The notes: generated by a model not told the origin, from the sequence alone. Shown: positions 41,254 to 50,594, counted from the stretch's first letter. The stretch: DNA of 64,000 bases from an uncultured Mediterraneibacter sp. (GCA_944377745.1 CALWFV010000014.1:1-64000), one strand, 5' to 3'. Numbers and translations are program-made.

Positions 41254-43116
41254 CTAACGCTCCGGGAATTTCATCATCCAGAATGAGTTCAGGATATTGA
41301 TGACCATCACCGCCATATCCGCAAGAATGGCGTTCTGCATGGTTACGTACCCGGAGAATGCAAGTGCGATCAGGATAATCTTCATGCCGATCGCAAAGAC
41401 CATATTCTGCTTTACAGAACGCAGTGTTGCCCTGGCGATCCGGATCGCATTGATGATTCCCGAAGGCTCATCCTCCATCAGGATGATATCCGCCGCCTCC
41501 AGGGCAGCGTCTGACCCCAGACCTCCCATAGCGATCCCGATATCCGCTCTGGCAAGCACCGGGGCATCATTGATCCCATCGCCCACGAAAGCCAGTTTCT
41601 CGCCCTCCATCTGATTCTCCATGAACTCCTCAATCTGTTCCACTTTATCTTCCGGCATAAGTTCTGCATAGACACTTTCGATCTGAAGTTTTTTCGCCAC
41701 AGCTTCTGCCGCCTGTTCATTGTCTCCCGTCAGCATAACCGTGTCCAGGTCCCGCCGATGGAGCCATTTCATCAGCTTTACAGCACCCGCTCTGACCGTA
41801 TCCGCGATCAGAATATATCCCGCATACTTTCCGTCGATCGCCACATAGACTGCTGTCCCATTTTCTGACACAGGTGCATAGAAAAGTCCATGCCGGTTCA
41901 TCAGCCTGTAATTTCCTATGTATACTTCCCGCCCGTCCACTCTTGCCCCTATTCCATACCCCGGATACTCTTTAAGTCCATCCACTCTGGAGCGGTCGAT
42001 CTCTTTTCCATATGCCTCTCTCAGCGACAGTGCGATCGGGTGGGTGGAATATGCCTCTCCCAGCGCTGCCGCTTCCAGCAGTTCTTCCTCTGTAATCTTC
42101 TGATAGGGAACGATCTTCTGTACATGAAACACGCCCTCTGTCAGTGTCCCTGTCTTATCAAACACAAAAGTATCCACTTTGGGCAGTTCTTCCAGAAACG
42201 AACTTCCTTTGATCAGAACCCCCTGTCGGGACGCAGCGCCGATCCCTCCAAGAAATGCCATGGGAATGGATACCATCAGACCGCATGGGCACGATGCCAC
42301 AAGAATAATAAGACCTCTGTATATCCATTCATCCCTCGTCTCAACAAATATCATCGGCGGAAGAAGAATCGTCAGCAGCGCGATCAGGATCACAATAGGG
42401 GTATAATATTTCGTAAACTTATCCGCAAAGTGCAGGCTGTCAGATCTTTTTTCATTGGCATTTTCCACCAGATGCATGATTTTCTCCGCAGTAGAATCTC
42501 TATATATGCGGGTAACCCGCGCCTCCAGAACACCATTCAAGTTGATGCAGCCACTGTAAAGCTTATCCCCGATCTTTACGACACGGGGTTCCGCCTCACC
42601 AGTGATCGCCTTCATATCAATGGTCCCCGTTCCGAACGTGACCACCGCGTCAACCGGGATCTTCTCCCCTGGCCTAAGGACGATGATCTGGCGTTCCTTC
42701 AGTTCCTGGGGCGGCACGATCTTCTCCTTGTTCCCCACCTTCAGATTTGCATATTCCGGACGAATATCGATAAACTCTGCGATGGACTTTTTCGTTCTGC
42801 TCAGAGATATCTCCTCCACCATCTTTCCCACCTGGTAGAAAAGCATGGCCGCCACTGCCTCTTTGTTCCTTTCTACAATAAACGCCCCCACAGTCGCGAT
42901 GATCATCAGAAGATTCTCATCCAGGAACTGCAGTTTTCCAATATTTTTGAAAAGTTCGATATACGTTGTTGCCGATAGCGCGATATAGGGCAGCAGAAAC
43001 AACAGCGTCTCTGCAGTCCTCCCAGTCTCACGATATTCTGTGATGACCCACGCGATCATATACAGCAGGAGCCCGGCGCCAAGCTCTATCCCTTTTCGTT
43101 TCGCTTCCTTTGTCAT
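41254..43116 (-). CDS. Heavy-metal P1B-type ATPase (Zn/Cd/Pb exporter type)
   Basis: 620 aa. It carries the metal-path motif SCPCGLMVS (CPC), phosphorylation site DKTGTLTEG, actuator ITGEAEP, the HP motif THPIALSLRE, and the hinge GDGINDAPVLARADIGIAMGG. It lacks an N-terminal metal-binding domain. The CPC motif and general resemblance place it with ZntA/CadA-like exporters. ATG 43116 with AAGGGA is chosen; the open frame continues to 43263 only because it runs into a tandem repeat element. No metal regulator is adjacent. Confidence 0.9.
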   Translation of the reverse strand: MTKEAKRKGIELGAGLLLYMIAWVITEYRETGRTAETLLFLLPYIALSATTYIELFKNIGKLQFLDENLLMIIATVGAFIVERNKEAVAAMLFYQVGKMVEEISLSRTKKSIAEFIDIRPEYANLKVGNKEKIVPPQELKERQIIVLRPGEKIPVDAVVTFGTGTIDMKAITGEAEPRVVKIGDKLYSGCINLNGVLEARVTRIYRDSTAEKIMHLVENANEKRSDSLHFADKFTKYYTPIVILIALLTILLPPMIFVETRDEWIYRGLIILVASCPCGLMVSIPMAFLGGIGAASRQGVLIKGSSFLEELPKVDTFVFDKTGTLTEGVFHVQKIVPYQKITEEELLEAAALGEAYSTHPIALSLREAYGKEIDRSRVDGLKEYPGYGIGARVDGREVYIGNYRLMNRHGLFYAPVSENGTAVYVAIDGKYAGYILIADTVRAGAVKLMKWLHRRDLDTVMLTGDNEQAAEAVAKKLQIESVYAELMPEDKVEQIEEFMENQMEGEKLAFVGDGINDAPVLARADIGIAMGGLGSDAALEAADIILMEDEPSGIINAIRIARATLRSVKQNMVFAIGMKIILIALAFSGYVTMQNAILADMAVMVINILNSFWMMKFPER

Positions 43117-43146
43117 TCCCTTTTTCTTCCCTTTATCCCTTGTATT

Positions 43147-43440
43147 GCAATCCGCATCAGTGTGCCTGCATCCCATGCATCCTTCCCGGAGAGGGCTCCG
43201 CAGTGCTCCAGCTCCGTCACCTCCGGTGCCGTAGCTCACGGGCGTCCGCCCTATACTGTCCATATAGAGCCACTGAGTCTGCTGGCAGCCTCGTGTCTCT
43301 CCCGGAGAGGGTTCCGCAGTGCTCCAGCTCCGTCACCTCCGGTGCCGTAGCTCACGGGCGTCCGCCCTATACTGTCCATATAGAGCCACTGAGTCTGCTG
43401 GCAGCCTCGTGTCTCTCTCTGGACAGTGCACTGCGGATTG
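43147..43440. repeat. Element with 116-bp tandem repeat and inverted ends
   Basis: Two nearly identical 116-bp copies (43185-43300 and 43301-43416, beginning CCCGGAGAGGG) are bounded by the inverted sequences GCAATCCGCA (43147-43156) and TGCGGATTGC (43431-43440). The element lies just upstream of the metal ATPase. It looks like a miniature mobile or repeat element. The 43117-43859 gap holds this element, the 43634-43810 element and no convincing conserved gene. Confidence 0.8.
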
Positions 43441-43583
43441 CTTACCTGAACATTATACCCAAAACGGGGGGTGGCTTCAATATGTTTTGGAAGTGTGGGG
43501 GAATTGTTGCAACCTAAAGGCCTGTTTACATGATTTCTTCCATTCTGCAAATAAAATTTATTTTCTATTTTTCTCACTCTATG

Positions 43584-43712
43584 CTATTTTTTCATTGTAG
43601 AAGATGCTCCGTACCAGCAATTTAACACATCGCATATTGACAATAATATACTTACCCAGGGAGCGGTTGAGGTGCTGTGCCTGTCGCCGAACATAAGAAA
43701 TAACGCCTCCAT
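43584..43712 (-). CDS. Possible small hydrophobic peptide (42 aa)
   Basis: A 42-codon frame (MEALFLMFGDRH.. ending MKK) with a hydrophobic middle (APWVSILLSICDVL). The sequence GGATGGAGG around the start could act as a weak ribosome site. The first residues recall holin-like type I toxins, but the rest does not match closely. It starts inside the 177-bp element and reads out through one end. I report it as a low-confidence candidate only. Confidence 0.25.
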   Translation of the reverse strand: MEALFLMFGDRHSTSTAPWVSILLSICDVLNCWYGASSTMKK

Positions 43713-43810
43713 CCTGGTAAGATAAGGCGCTATTCCAATAGATTTATTTTACCGACGGCCAGGTGTGCACTGGCCAACAGCTCCCTTGTTAAGTATATTA
43801 TAGTCAATAT
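43634..43810. mobile_element. 177-bp element with about 31-bp terminal inverted repeats
   Basis: Both ends read ATATTGAC(A/T)ATAATATACTTA, then a 3-nt mismatch, then AGGGAGC, with about four differences over 31 bp. Each end contains a -10-like TATAAT or AATAAT pointing inward. The interior has smaller hairpins (GGCCAGGTGTGCACTGGCC). It may be a MITE or the remains of a type I toxin/antisense RNA locus with convergent promoters. Confidence 0.6.
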
Positions 43811-43859
43811 TTCTAAGAGAACCGGACCTGAAAATTCATGTCCGGTTCTCCCTGTCATT

Positions 43860-44618
43860 TCATTCACTTTTCCGTTTCTTATCTGAAAAATGGATCACTC
43901 TCTGGCCTCTTCTGTTCCCGATCACGTTATCGAGCACATCATCCATATTATCTCTGTTGGCTTTATCCTGGACTATACATTCCTGTATCGCTTCATTCAG
44001 TGAGAGCATCTTGTCATCCAGCTCTGACACCATCTTCGCGCATTCCCTGAGATCACGGCTTATGTATTCCGGCGCGTTTCCCTCGAACTTATAGTAGATC
44101 TTATGCTCAAGGCTGGCCCAGAAATCCATCGCGATCGTGCGGATCTGAATCTCCACCTTGGTGTCAACTACACTGTCTGACAGAAAAATCGGCACGGACA
44201 CAAGCATGTGATAGCTTTTATATCCGCTTTCTTTCGGGTTCTTGATATAGTCTTTGATGGAAAGTACTTTAAGGTCGCTCTGATTTCCAATCATCTCAGC
44301 CAACCGGTAAATATCTGATGTGAAAGAGCAGATGAGCCGCACACCCGCGATATCATTTACATACCGCACCATGTTCTCGATCGATGTCTCATATCCGTAG
44401 CGTTTCAGCTTCTTCACAATGCTCTCCGGTGTCTTAATCCGGGTTTTGATATGTTCAATCGGATTGTACTGGTGCACATGCTGGAATTCATCATTCAGAA
44501 TTTCCAGCTTGGTCCCCACTTCTTTCAGGGCTGCATTGTAAAGAAAAATAACTGTTTTCCAGCTGTCAACATCTTCATAGCTCCGCAACGCAGCCTCTAC
44601 CTGTTGTTCACCTTTCAT
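43860..44618 (-). CDS. Small alarmone synthetase (RelA/SpoT synthetase domain)
   Basis: 252 aa with a (p)ppGpp synthetase domain: the ATP-binding HIKTRIKTPESIVKKLKRYG, NDIAGVRLICSF, the substrate loop KDYIKNPKESGYKSYHMLV and VEIQIRTIAMDFWASLEHK. No hydrolase or regulatory domains are present, as in YjbM/YwaC. It transfers pyrophosphate from ATP to GDP or GTP. ATG 44618 has GGGGGA at 9 bp; an ATG 9 bp upstream is too close to that site. Confidence 0.9.
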   Translation of the reverse strand: MKGEQQVEAALRSYEDVDSWKTVIFLYNAALKEVGTKLEILNDEFQHVHQYNPIEHIKTRIKTPESIVKKLKRYGYETSIENMVRYVNDIAGVRLICSFTSDIYRLAEMIGNQSDLKVLSIKDYIKNPKESGYKSYHMLVSVPIFLSDSVVDTKVEIQIRTIAMDFWASLEHKIYYKFEGNAPEYISRDLRECAKMVSELDDKMLSLNEAIQECIVQDKANRDNMDDVLDNVIGNRRGQRVIHFSDKKRKSE

Positions 44619-44654
44619 TACAGACATCCCCCATTGGTTGTTTTGTTTTCTAAC

Positions 44655-44683
44655 AGTATACCATATTTTGTACCCTGTGTCAC
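44655..44683 (-). promoter_or_regulatory. Promoter of the small alarmone synthetase
   Basis: GTGACA (44678-44683) and TATACT (44655-44660) are 17 bp apart on the minus strand, 37 bp before the gene. A hairpin GTTCACACC/GGTGTGAAC (44728-44776) behind it may terminate the upstream PTS-like gene. Confidence 0.7.
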
Positions 44684-44786
44684 AGAGTTCATCCTTTTTT
44701 AAGAAACAATTGTGACCTTATGCTGGAGTTCACACCTAACCGCCGCATTTTCTCTGTTCCCGAGTACGGTGTGAACTGTAACAAGC

Positions 44787-45842
44787 TTACAGTTCCAGCT
44801 TCATATTCCCCGGCTTGATCCACCGTTTTTTTCTCATGAACTCCGCGATCAGCAGCGTCAGCACCGCGGGAAGGATGAACTGGATCAGAATGATCTTCGC
44901 GAACACGATCAGTTCCGGCTCCGTCCGTGTCATCACCTGCCAGGTCATGAGCGGTCCCACCAGACCGGCGGTCCCCATCCCTGAACCGGTCGCATTGTTT
45001 GTCATATGCAGCACAACCGTCCCTACCGGTCCCAGGATCGCACTGGACAGGATCGGCGGGATCCAGATCAGCGGGTGCCGGACAATGTTCGGGACCTGGA
45101 GCATGGACGTCCCGATGCCCTGAGCCAGAAAGCCGCTGAATTTATTTTCCCGGAAGCTTGCAACGGCAAAACCGATCATATTGCAGCAGCATCCCACTGT
45201 CGCCGCGCCCGCGGCAAGTCCGGACAGATTCAGGATCACCCCCAGCGCTGCGGAGCTGATCGGAAGGGTCAGGATCATTCCCATCAGAACAGAGACTACA
45301 ACTCCCATCAGAAGGGGCTGCTGCTCCGTTCCCCAGTTGATGAGAGCGCCCAGCCAGGACATGAACCGGGAGATCGGAGGTCCGACAAACAATCCCACTG
45401 CAGATCCAACGCCGATGCACACCAGCGGGGTCAGGATGATATCCAGCTTCGTCCTCCCGGATATCAGGATCCCGATCTCAATAGCGATATAAGCCGCAAC
45501 GAATGCCCCCAGCGGCTCCCCGGGCCCGTTCAGGATCACCTGTCCGTCCACAAACACCTGCCCGGAGAGGATCCGGCTGGCGAACGCTCCTACCATGCCG
45601 GTCACCGCCGCGCAGACCACCACCAGTTCCTGGGCGTTCAGCTTCCGCGCCACGCCCACGCCGATCCCGGCGCCCGTAAGAGACGCAGCCACCCCTCCGA
45701 TCAAATAGATCATGCTGCCCGGATTTCCGCCCACATAATTCCCGATCTGCTGGATGATCGTTCCAATGATCAGTGTGGCGAACAGCCCGTGGGTCATGCC
45801 GCCCAGTCCTTCCACAAATATCCTGTCAAGAATACTCTTCAT
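44787..45842 (-). CDS. PTS-like membrane permease (EIIC_2 family)
   Basis: 351 aa, about ten membrane helices, matching the PTS_EIIC_2 family (start GLGGMTHGLFATLIIGTIIQQIG, centre GPPISRFMSWLGALI, then ATVGCCCNMIGFAVASFREN). No EIIA, EIIB or HPr genes are nearby, and many members of this family are orphan proteins that may not be phosphotransferase-driven. The substrate is unknown. AAGGA lies 10 bp before ATG. Confidence 0.8.
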   Translation of the reverse strand: MKSILDRIFVEGLGGMTHGLFATLIIGTIIQQIGNYVGGNPGSMIYLIGGVAASLTGAGIGVGVARKLNAQELVVVCAAVTGMVGAFASRILSGQVFVDGQVILNGPGEPLGAFVAAYIAIEIGILISGRTKLDIILTPLVCIGVGSAVGLFVGPPISRFMSWLGALINWGTEQQPLLMGVVVSVLMGMILTLPISSAALGVILNLSGLAAGAATVGCCCNMIGFAVASFRENKFSGFLAQGIGTSMLQVPNIVRHPLIWIPPILSSAILGPVGTVVLHMTNNATGSGMGTAGLVGPLMTWQVMTRTEPELIVFAKIILIQFILPAVLTLLIAEFMRKKRWIKPGNMKLEL

Positions 45843-46095
45843 TCTTCTTTCGTCCTTTCCTGCCCGAAAGCAGTCAAAAGCAAGGACTTCGGATCATCCG
45901 CTCTCACTTTTCCTGCCGGCTTGCGGGCGTTTTTCCGGTCTATTTTATCATAAACCCAGGGACATGGCAAACCCGCCGTCACTTCTGCCGGCGGGTAAGT
46001 CAAAACGGTGTGGCTTCTCAAACCATTCACATTATCTAAACCGAAGAAAAACAGTTCCTCTCTGCACAGCCGCAGCACCAGAGAGCATCCTCATT

Positions 46096-47487
46096 CTATC
46101 CTTCCGCGAGAACACTCTTTCCGCGTTTCAGATATCTTCCGTCTCCTCGTTTTCCGAGGAATTTATTGTCCTTTACAATCACATTTCCACGCTGCATCAC
46201 AAGGTCGATGTCGCCCTGCACCTTCATTCCCTCATAACAGGTGTAGTCTACCGCGCTGTGCATATCCGCATGGGTCAGCACTCTTGACTTCTCCGGGTCA
46301 AAGATCACGAGATCCGCGTCAGATCCCGGAAGCAGAGTTCCTTTCTGCGGATACATGCCGTACATGCGGGCAGGGTTCGTGCAGAGATATTTCACAAACT
46401 GAGGAAGTGAGATCCTCCCTTTCGCAACGCCCTCGGAGTACATCACACGGAACCGCTCCTCCACACCCGGTCCTCCGTTGGGGCATGCGGTGAAATCATC
46501 CGCCCCCGCCTGTTTCTCGATCCCGTAATTGAAGGGGCAGTGATCCGTCGCCACCGTGTCGAGCACATCATCCCGGAGCGCTCCCCACAGAGCCTCATTA
46601 TCCTCCTTTTTCCGGAGCGGCGGAGACATAATCGCCTTCAGACCTTCCTTCGGATCCTGGTACATGTCGTCCGTCAGGGTCAGGTACTGGGTGCACGTCT
46701 CCACTCCCAGATGCTTCTGATGGGAAGCCCTGGCCTTCATCACCTCGAGGAGCCCTTCCTTGCTGGACAGATGGACGATATAAAGGGGAGCGTCCCCTGC
46801 CATCGCCGCCAGATGGATCATCCGGTCCACTGCCTCCGCCTCGCATCTTGCGGGACGGCTTAACGGATGATACTTCGGCTCCGTACAGCCGTTCTCGATG
46901 TAGTGTTTCCTGAGATAATTGATGACTCCGTCGTTCTCACAGTGCACCGCGATCACGATGCCGTCCTCCTTCGCCTGTTTCAGGACCCGGTAGAGTTCGT
47001 CGTCCTTCAGCATGAAGTCATAAGTCATATAAACCTTGAAGCTGGTGATCCCGTCCTGTTCTGCGATCTCTCCCATTTCTCTCAGGACCGACTCGTTGAC
47101 ATGCTGGATCACTCCGTGGAATCCGTAGTCGATCACTGCTTTCCCGTTCGCGATCCTGTGATACTCCTCAACCTGGTGCCACAGGCTGCACCCCTTCGGA
47201 CCGAACGCCATGTGGTCCACGATGGTGGTGGTGCCGCCGCATGCCGCCGCTACGGTCCCGTCATAGAAATCGTCCACAGCACGGTATTTTCCCGCCTGGA
47301 GGTCCATATGAGTATGTACGTCCACAGCTCCCGGGAAAACATATTTTCCGGACGCGTCGATCACCTCCGCTCCGTCTGCCTCCAGGTTTTCTCCGATCAG
47401 TTTTACCTTCTCGTCCTCGATCATGATATCCGCCTGAAATATCTGTGAATCCGTGACAACAGTTCCGTTCTTTACGATCTTCTTCAT
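46096..47487 (-). CDS. hydA: Dihydropyrimidinase / D-hydantoinase
   Basis: 463 aa amidohydrolase. Metal ligands are in VDVHTHMDLQ (residues 53-62), the bridging carbamylated Lys is in ITSFKVYMTYDF, and further ligands are in AVHCENDG, YIVHLSSKEG and ATDHCPF. It hydrolyses cyclic amides such as dihydropyrimidines or hydantoins to N-carbamoyl amino acids. ATG 47487 follows AGGAGG at 8 bp; the in-frame GTG 9 bp earlier is rejected. It lies 12 bp after the NCS1 transporter, which likely imports its substrate. No N-carbamoyl hydrolase gene is present. Confidence 0.9.
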   Translation of the reverse strand: MKKIVKNGTVVTDSQIFQADIMIEDEKVKLIGENLEADGAEVIDASGKYVFPGAVDVHTHMDLQAGKYRAVDDFYDGTVAAACGGTTTIVDHMAFGPKGCSLWHQVEEYHRIANGKAVIDYGFHGVIQHVNESVLREMGEIAEQDGITSFKVYMTYDFMLKDDELYRVLKQAKEDGIVIAVHCENDGVINYLRKHYIENGCTEPKYHPLSRPARCEAEAVDRMIHLAAMAGDAPLYIVHLSSKEGLLEVMKARASHQKHLGVETCTQYLTLTDDMYQDPKEGLKAIMSPPLRKKEDNEALWGALRDDVLDTVATDHCPFNYGIEKQAGADDFTACPNGGPGVEERFRVMYSEGVAKGRISLPQFVKYLCTNPARMYGMYPQKGTLLPGSDADLVIFDPEKSRVLTHADMHSAVDYTCYEGMKVQGDIDLVMQRGNVIVKDNKFLGKRGDGRYLKRGKSVLAEG

Positions 47488-47499
47488 AAAAGGCACCTC

Positions 47500-48945
47500 C
47501 TATTTCCTGCAGATCAGACTATAGATAACAAACGCGGCAACACATCCCAGCAGATAAGAGCTGTCGTAGATCCAGGACAGTGCCGGGACAAAATTGCATG
47601 CGAAGATGATCACAAACAGAGCGATCATAACCCCAAGAGCCTTCACGTTCCAGCCGCCCGTATAGTAATATTCGCCGCCGTCCTGACGGTAGAGATCCGG
47701 AACATTGAACCTGTTCTTATATTGCATCCACAGCGCCGCCAGACACACGCCCGTGATCGGTCCGAGGAATACAGCGAGGGTTCCGTTCAGTGTGTAGACA
47801 TAACTCTCCGGATTTGCCACCAGCCGCCAGGGAAGGAAGCAGATGGAGATGATCGTCGCCACGATGACCGCTCTCTTGTAGGTCAGCTTTTTGCTGAACA
47901 GAGATGAGAACACCACTGCAGCCGAGGTCAGGTTACAGGGAACATTTGTGGTCAGCGTCGCAAGGATGATAAACAGCGAGAAAATGATCACGATCAGCGG
48001 ATTATCAAACTGAGCCACCAGGTCGCTGGGATTCCAGAACGCTTCTCCGAACGCCAGCTCGGAACCGGATGTGCCGCAGATTCCCACAAGCACGATAAAT
48101 GCAGTCATGATCGGCGCACCGATAAGCTGTCCCCTGACCTGTGCGCCCTCCGTCTTCTCATGCCGTGTAAAGTCCGAGAAGTTCAGAGCAATGGTCGCGT
48201 CGAATGCGATCATAGAGGTCAGTGACGGGAAGAACTGGGACCAAAAGCTCTCTCCGTTTCCGCCTGCCACCGTCGTATTGAAAAGTTCTGAGATCCCGCC
48301 GGACTGTATCGCCACGACTACGGACCATACGATGACGACTGCGCTCAGGAAGATCAGGACAGGAGCAGAATAATCCTCCAGGAAGCTGATCGCCTTGCTG
48401 CCGTGGTAACCGATATAGAAATTGATCAGTACAAAGAGCGCGAAACTGATGAACGCACTTCCCGGGATCCCGCCGTAGAACGGGAGGATCGTCGTCAGTA
48501 TCGCGTGGAAGGCAACGCTTCCGATCCAGTTCTGGATCCCGAACCAGAGACAGCCCATGAATGCCCTGATCAGAGTCGGCACCGCCGTTCCTTTCGGACC
48601 GAATACCATCTTCGAGAGAATCGGGAAACTGGCTCCATAGCGGGAACCGAATTTACCGAGCATAATGGAAGGGATCAGGACAAGAGAATGTCCGAGTACA
48701 CAGATAAACAGGGCCTGATACCAGGTCAGCCCTGCCGCCAGAAGAGCGCTCGCCATCGTATAGACCGCGACGGAAACAAGGATACCCGTCCACAGCGTAA
48801 TGTAGTTCTTCACGCTCCAGTCCCTGTCTTTGAGAGCGATCGGTTTCGTGTCTTCCGTATAAATGTTCTTGTGCTTCTTGATCTCCCTGACTCCTTCGTC
48901 TGTCAGCTCGACCACAAATGAATTTTGCTTTTGTAACTCTGCCAT
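47500..48945 (-). CDS. NCS1-family nucleobase/hydantoin/allantoin transporter
   Basis: 481 aa, about twelve membrane helices. The family motifs include DRDWSVKNYITLWTGILVSV, SFPILSKMVFGPKGTAVPTL, FGIQNWIGSVAFHA, and IAFDATIALNFSDFTRHEKT. It imports cyclic nitrogen compounds for the adjacent hydantoinase. ATG 48945 with AAAGGAAGG is preferred over an in-frame start 21 bp upstream. It is the first gene of a two-gene operon divergent from the YheO-type regulator. Confidence 0.9.
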   Translation of the reverse strand: MAELQKQNSFVVELTDEGVREIKKHKNIYTEDTKPIALKDRDWSVKNYITLWTGILVSVAVYTMASALLAAGLTWYQALFICVLGHSLVLIPSIMLGKFGSRYGASFPILSKMVFGPKGTAVPTLIRAFMGCLWFGIQNWIGSVAFHAILTTILPFYGGIPGSAFISFALFVLINFYIGYHGSKAISFLEDYSAPVLIFLSAVVIVWSVVVAIQSGGISELFNTTVAGGNGESFWSQFFPSLTSMIAFDATIALNFSDFTRHEKTEGAQVRGQLIGAPIMTAFIVLVGICGTSGSELAFGEAFWNPSDLVAQFDNPLIVIIFSLFIILATLTTNVPCNLTSAAVVFSSLFSKKLTYKRAVIVATIISICFLPWRLVANPESYVYTLNGTLAVFLGPITGVCLAALWMQYKNRFNVPDLYRQDGGEYYYTGGWNVKALGVMIALFVIIFACNFVPALSWIYDSSYLLGCVAAFVIYSLICRK

Positions 48946-49072
48946 TTTGCACCTTCCTTTCGTCATTTTGACCAGTTTTTTTCTCTATGACTAAAGAATA
49001 GCACCAATAATACACAAAAGCAATATACTATTACAATTTTTTTTAGATATCTAAATATTTTTTAGTTTTTGA

Positions 49073-49114
49073 GAGGTATTTCACGAGCTTGGTGTACATG
49101 ATATAATGATTGCG
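49073..49114 (+). promoter_or_regulatory. Promoter-like element shared with the dehydrogenase leader, copy 2
   Basis: GAGGTATTTCACGAGCT..TATAATGATTGCG, with TATAAT at 49102-49107. It resembles the element at 36906 with the same internal spacing. A perfect palindrome GCCGCCGGATCCGGCGGC (49146-49163) lies between it and the start codon. Confidence 0.6.
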
Positions 49115-49178
49115 GTGCAGGCAAGCCACGGCTTGAAAAATAAATGCCGCCGGATCCGGCGGCGGATGGGAGTTTGAC

Positions 49179-49847
49179 ATGAAACAGGATATGACCCTTG
49201 ATATTTTGATCCAGATCGCCCACGGTCTGGCGGAGCATTTCGGCCCGCAGTGTGAGATCGCCATCCACGACGTCACACGGGACCTCTCCAGCACGATCGT
49301 CCACATCGAGAACGGGCAGATCTCCGGAAGAGCCGAAGGTGACGCCGCGTCCAATGTAGTCCTGGAGGCGCTGCACACCCCACCGGAAGAACTGAAAGAC
49401 CAGATCGGCTATCTGACCCGGACAGCTGACGGCAGGGCACTGAAATCCAGCACTGTTTATATCCGTGACAAGTCCGGCAGCCTCCGGTATATCTTTTCCG
49501 TCAACTATGATATCGCCTCACTGAAAGCAGTGGATGAACTGATCCGGGGTCTCATCACGACCCGTCCGGTCACAGCCCAATCTGATAAGGCAGAACAGAA
49601 AGAGCAGGAGTCCGTCCCCCGGATCCCTCACACTGTCACAGAACTTCTCGACTCTTTGATCGAGCAGGCCCTCGCAGAGGTCGGAAAGCCTGTGGTCATG
49701 ATGACAAAAGAGGACAAGATCAAAGTTGTCCGCTACCTCAACGACGCCGGTGCCTTTCTCATCACAAAATCCGGTGACCGGATCGCATCCATGCTGGGTA
49801 TCTCAAAGTTCACGCTGTACAGATACATGGAGAGCAATACTCCCTGA
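49179..49847 (+). CDS. YheO-type PAS/helix-turn-helix regulator
   Basis: 222 aa. The N-terminal YheO PAS-like domain (FGPQCEIAIHDVTRD, SSTIVHIENGQISGR, IFSVNYDIASL) is followed by a linker and a C-terminal HTH_22 helix-turn-helix (KIKVVRYLNDAGAFLITKSG, ASMLGISKFTLYRYM). It is divergent from the NCS1/hydantoinase operon, which it probably controls, perhaps sensing the transported compound. GGGAG lies 6 bp before ATG. Confidence 0.85.
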   Translation: MKQDMTLDILIQIAHGLAEHFGPQCEIAIHDVTRDLSSTIVHIENGQISGRAEGDAASNVVLEALHTPPEELKDQIGYLTRTADGRALKSSTVYIRDKSGSLRYIFSVNYDIASLKAVDELIRGLITTRPVTAQSDKAEQKEQESVPRIPHTVTELLDSLIEQALAEVGKPVVMMTKEDKIKVVRYLNDAGAFLITKSGDRIASMLGISKFTLYRYMESNTP

Positions 49848-49932
49848 CCGGCGCTCCGGGATAAAACTCATGAGGAGATCCGGGAGTACTGCGTCCTCCG
49901 GTATAAACAGCCGCTCTCCAGACTTATCACAT

Positions 49933-49985
49933 CAAAAGGGTCAGGCCCCTTTGCAAATCCTTTGCATATGGACCTGACCCTTTTG
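49933..49985. terminator. Palindromic repeat, copy C, between convergent genes
   Basis: CAAAAGGGTCAGG and CCTGACCCTTTTG form a near-perfect inverted repeat around a CTTTGCAAA centre. It matches the repeats at 1633 and 32817. Its place between the regulator and the ECF gene suits a two-way terminator. Confidence 0.65.
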
Positions 49986-50033
49986 AGATCGATTGCTTAT
50001 AATTTTTCAAATAGATAACTTTCCAGATAACTC

Positions 50034-50594
50034 TTACTCTTTCGTCAGGCTTCCCTTCTTTGATCTCGTCTTGCTGTACAGCGCGAGAAGGACCGTTCCG
50101 ATCACACCTGCGGAAACAGCGTTGCTGATCGCAGCGATGACTCCCTGTGTGAACACAAGGTTTGCCGGCTCAGCGTAGACAACAATATCAAGCACCGGAG
50201 CCACGATCACCCATGAAATGACATTTGCCACGATCTGGTAAATATTAAAGCGAATGATATCCTTTCCGCTGAATTCTCCCTCATCCACTTTCAGCTTCGG
50301 ATAAACAAGACCTGTGATAAAGCAGGTCAGGCCGCTGGCAACAACCCAGCTCCACCACGGAGAGCCGTACTGGATCGCATCGGAAAGGCCGTGTCCGATC
50401 AGACCGATGAGGCCTCCCGCGATCGGTCCGAACAGAGCAGCGAAGAACGCGCCCACGCCGTAAGCCGTCTTGATATCCGTCTCCGGGATCCCGGTCGGAA
50501 TCTTCACATACATGAACAGCACGATGAACAGCGCTGCTCCAAGACCAGTCGCAACGATGGTCTTCGTCTTAAATTCAAAAAGTTTCTTCTCCAT
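50034..50594 (-). CDS. ECF transporter substrate-binding (S) component, UPF0397 family
   Basis: 186 aa, five to six membrane helices. It shows the family hallmark KTIVATGLGAALFIVLF, VGAFFAALFGPIAGGLIGLIGH and SPWWSWVVASGLTCFITG. UPF0397 proteins often pair with a duplicated ECF ATPase; some are annotated as riboflavin or thiamine-type importers, but the substrate here is not clear. The operon also encodes two SAM hydrolases, which points to an adenosine-, methionine- or SAM-related compound. GGAGGATACAA precedes ATG. It is the last gene of the operon. Confidence 0.85.
   Translation of the reverse strand: MEKKLFEFKTKTIVATGLGAALFIVLFMYVKIPTGIPETDIKTAYGVGAFFAALFGPIAGGLIGLIGHGLSDAIQYGSPWWSWVVASGLTCFITGLVYPKLKVDEGEFSGKDIIRFNIYQIVANVISWVIVAPVLDIVVYAEPANLVFTQGVIAAISNAVSAGVIGTVLLALYSKTRSKKGSLTKE

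Noticed and set aside
43117-43263. N-terminal extension of the metal ATPase
   Set aside because: The extra 49 residues are translated from the tandem repeat element, and a better start with a ribosome site lies at 43116.
43634-43810. 6S RNA or other known structured RNA
   Set aside because: The long closing stem suggested it, but the terminal inverted repeats extend past any RNA-like architecture and I could not match the 6S central bubble.
44787-45842. Complete PTS sugar system
   Set aside because: No EIIA or EIIB genes are adjacent, so only an orphan EIIC-like protein can be claimed.
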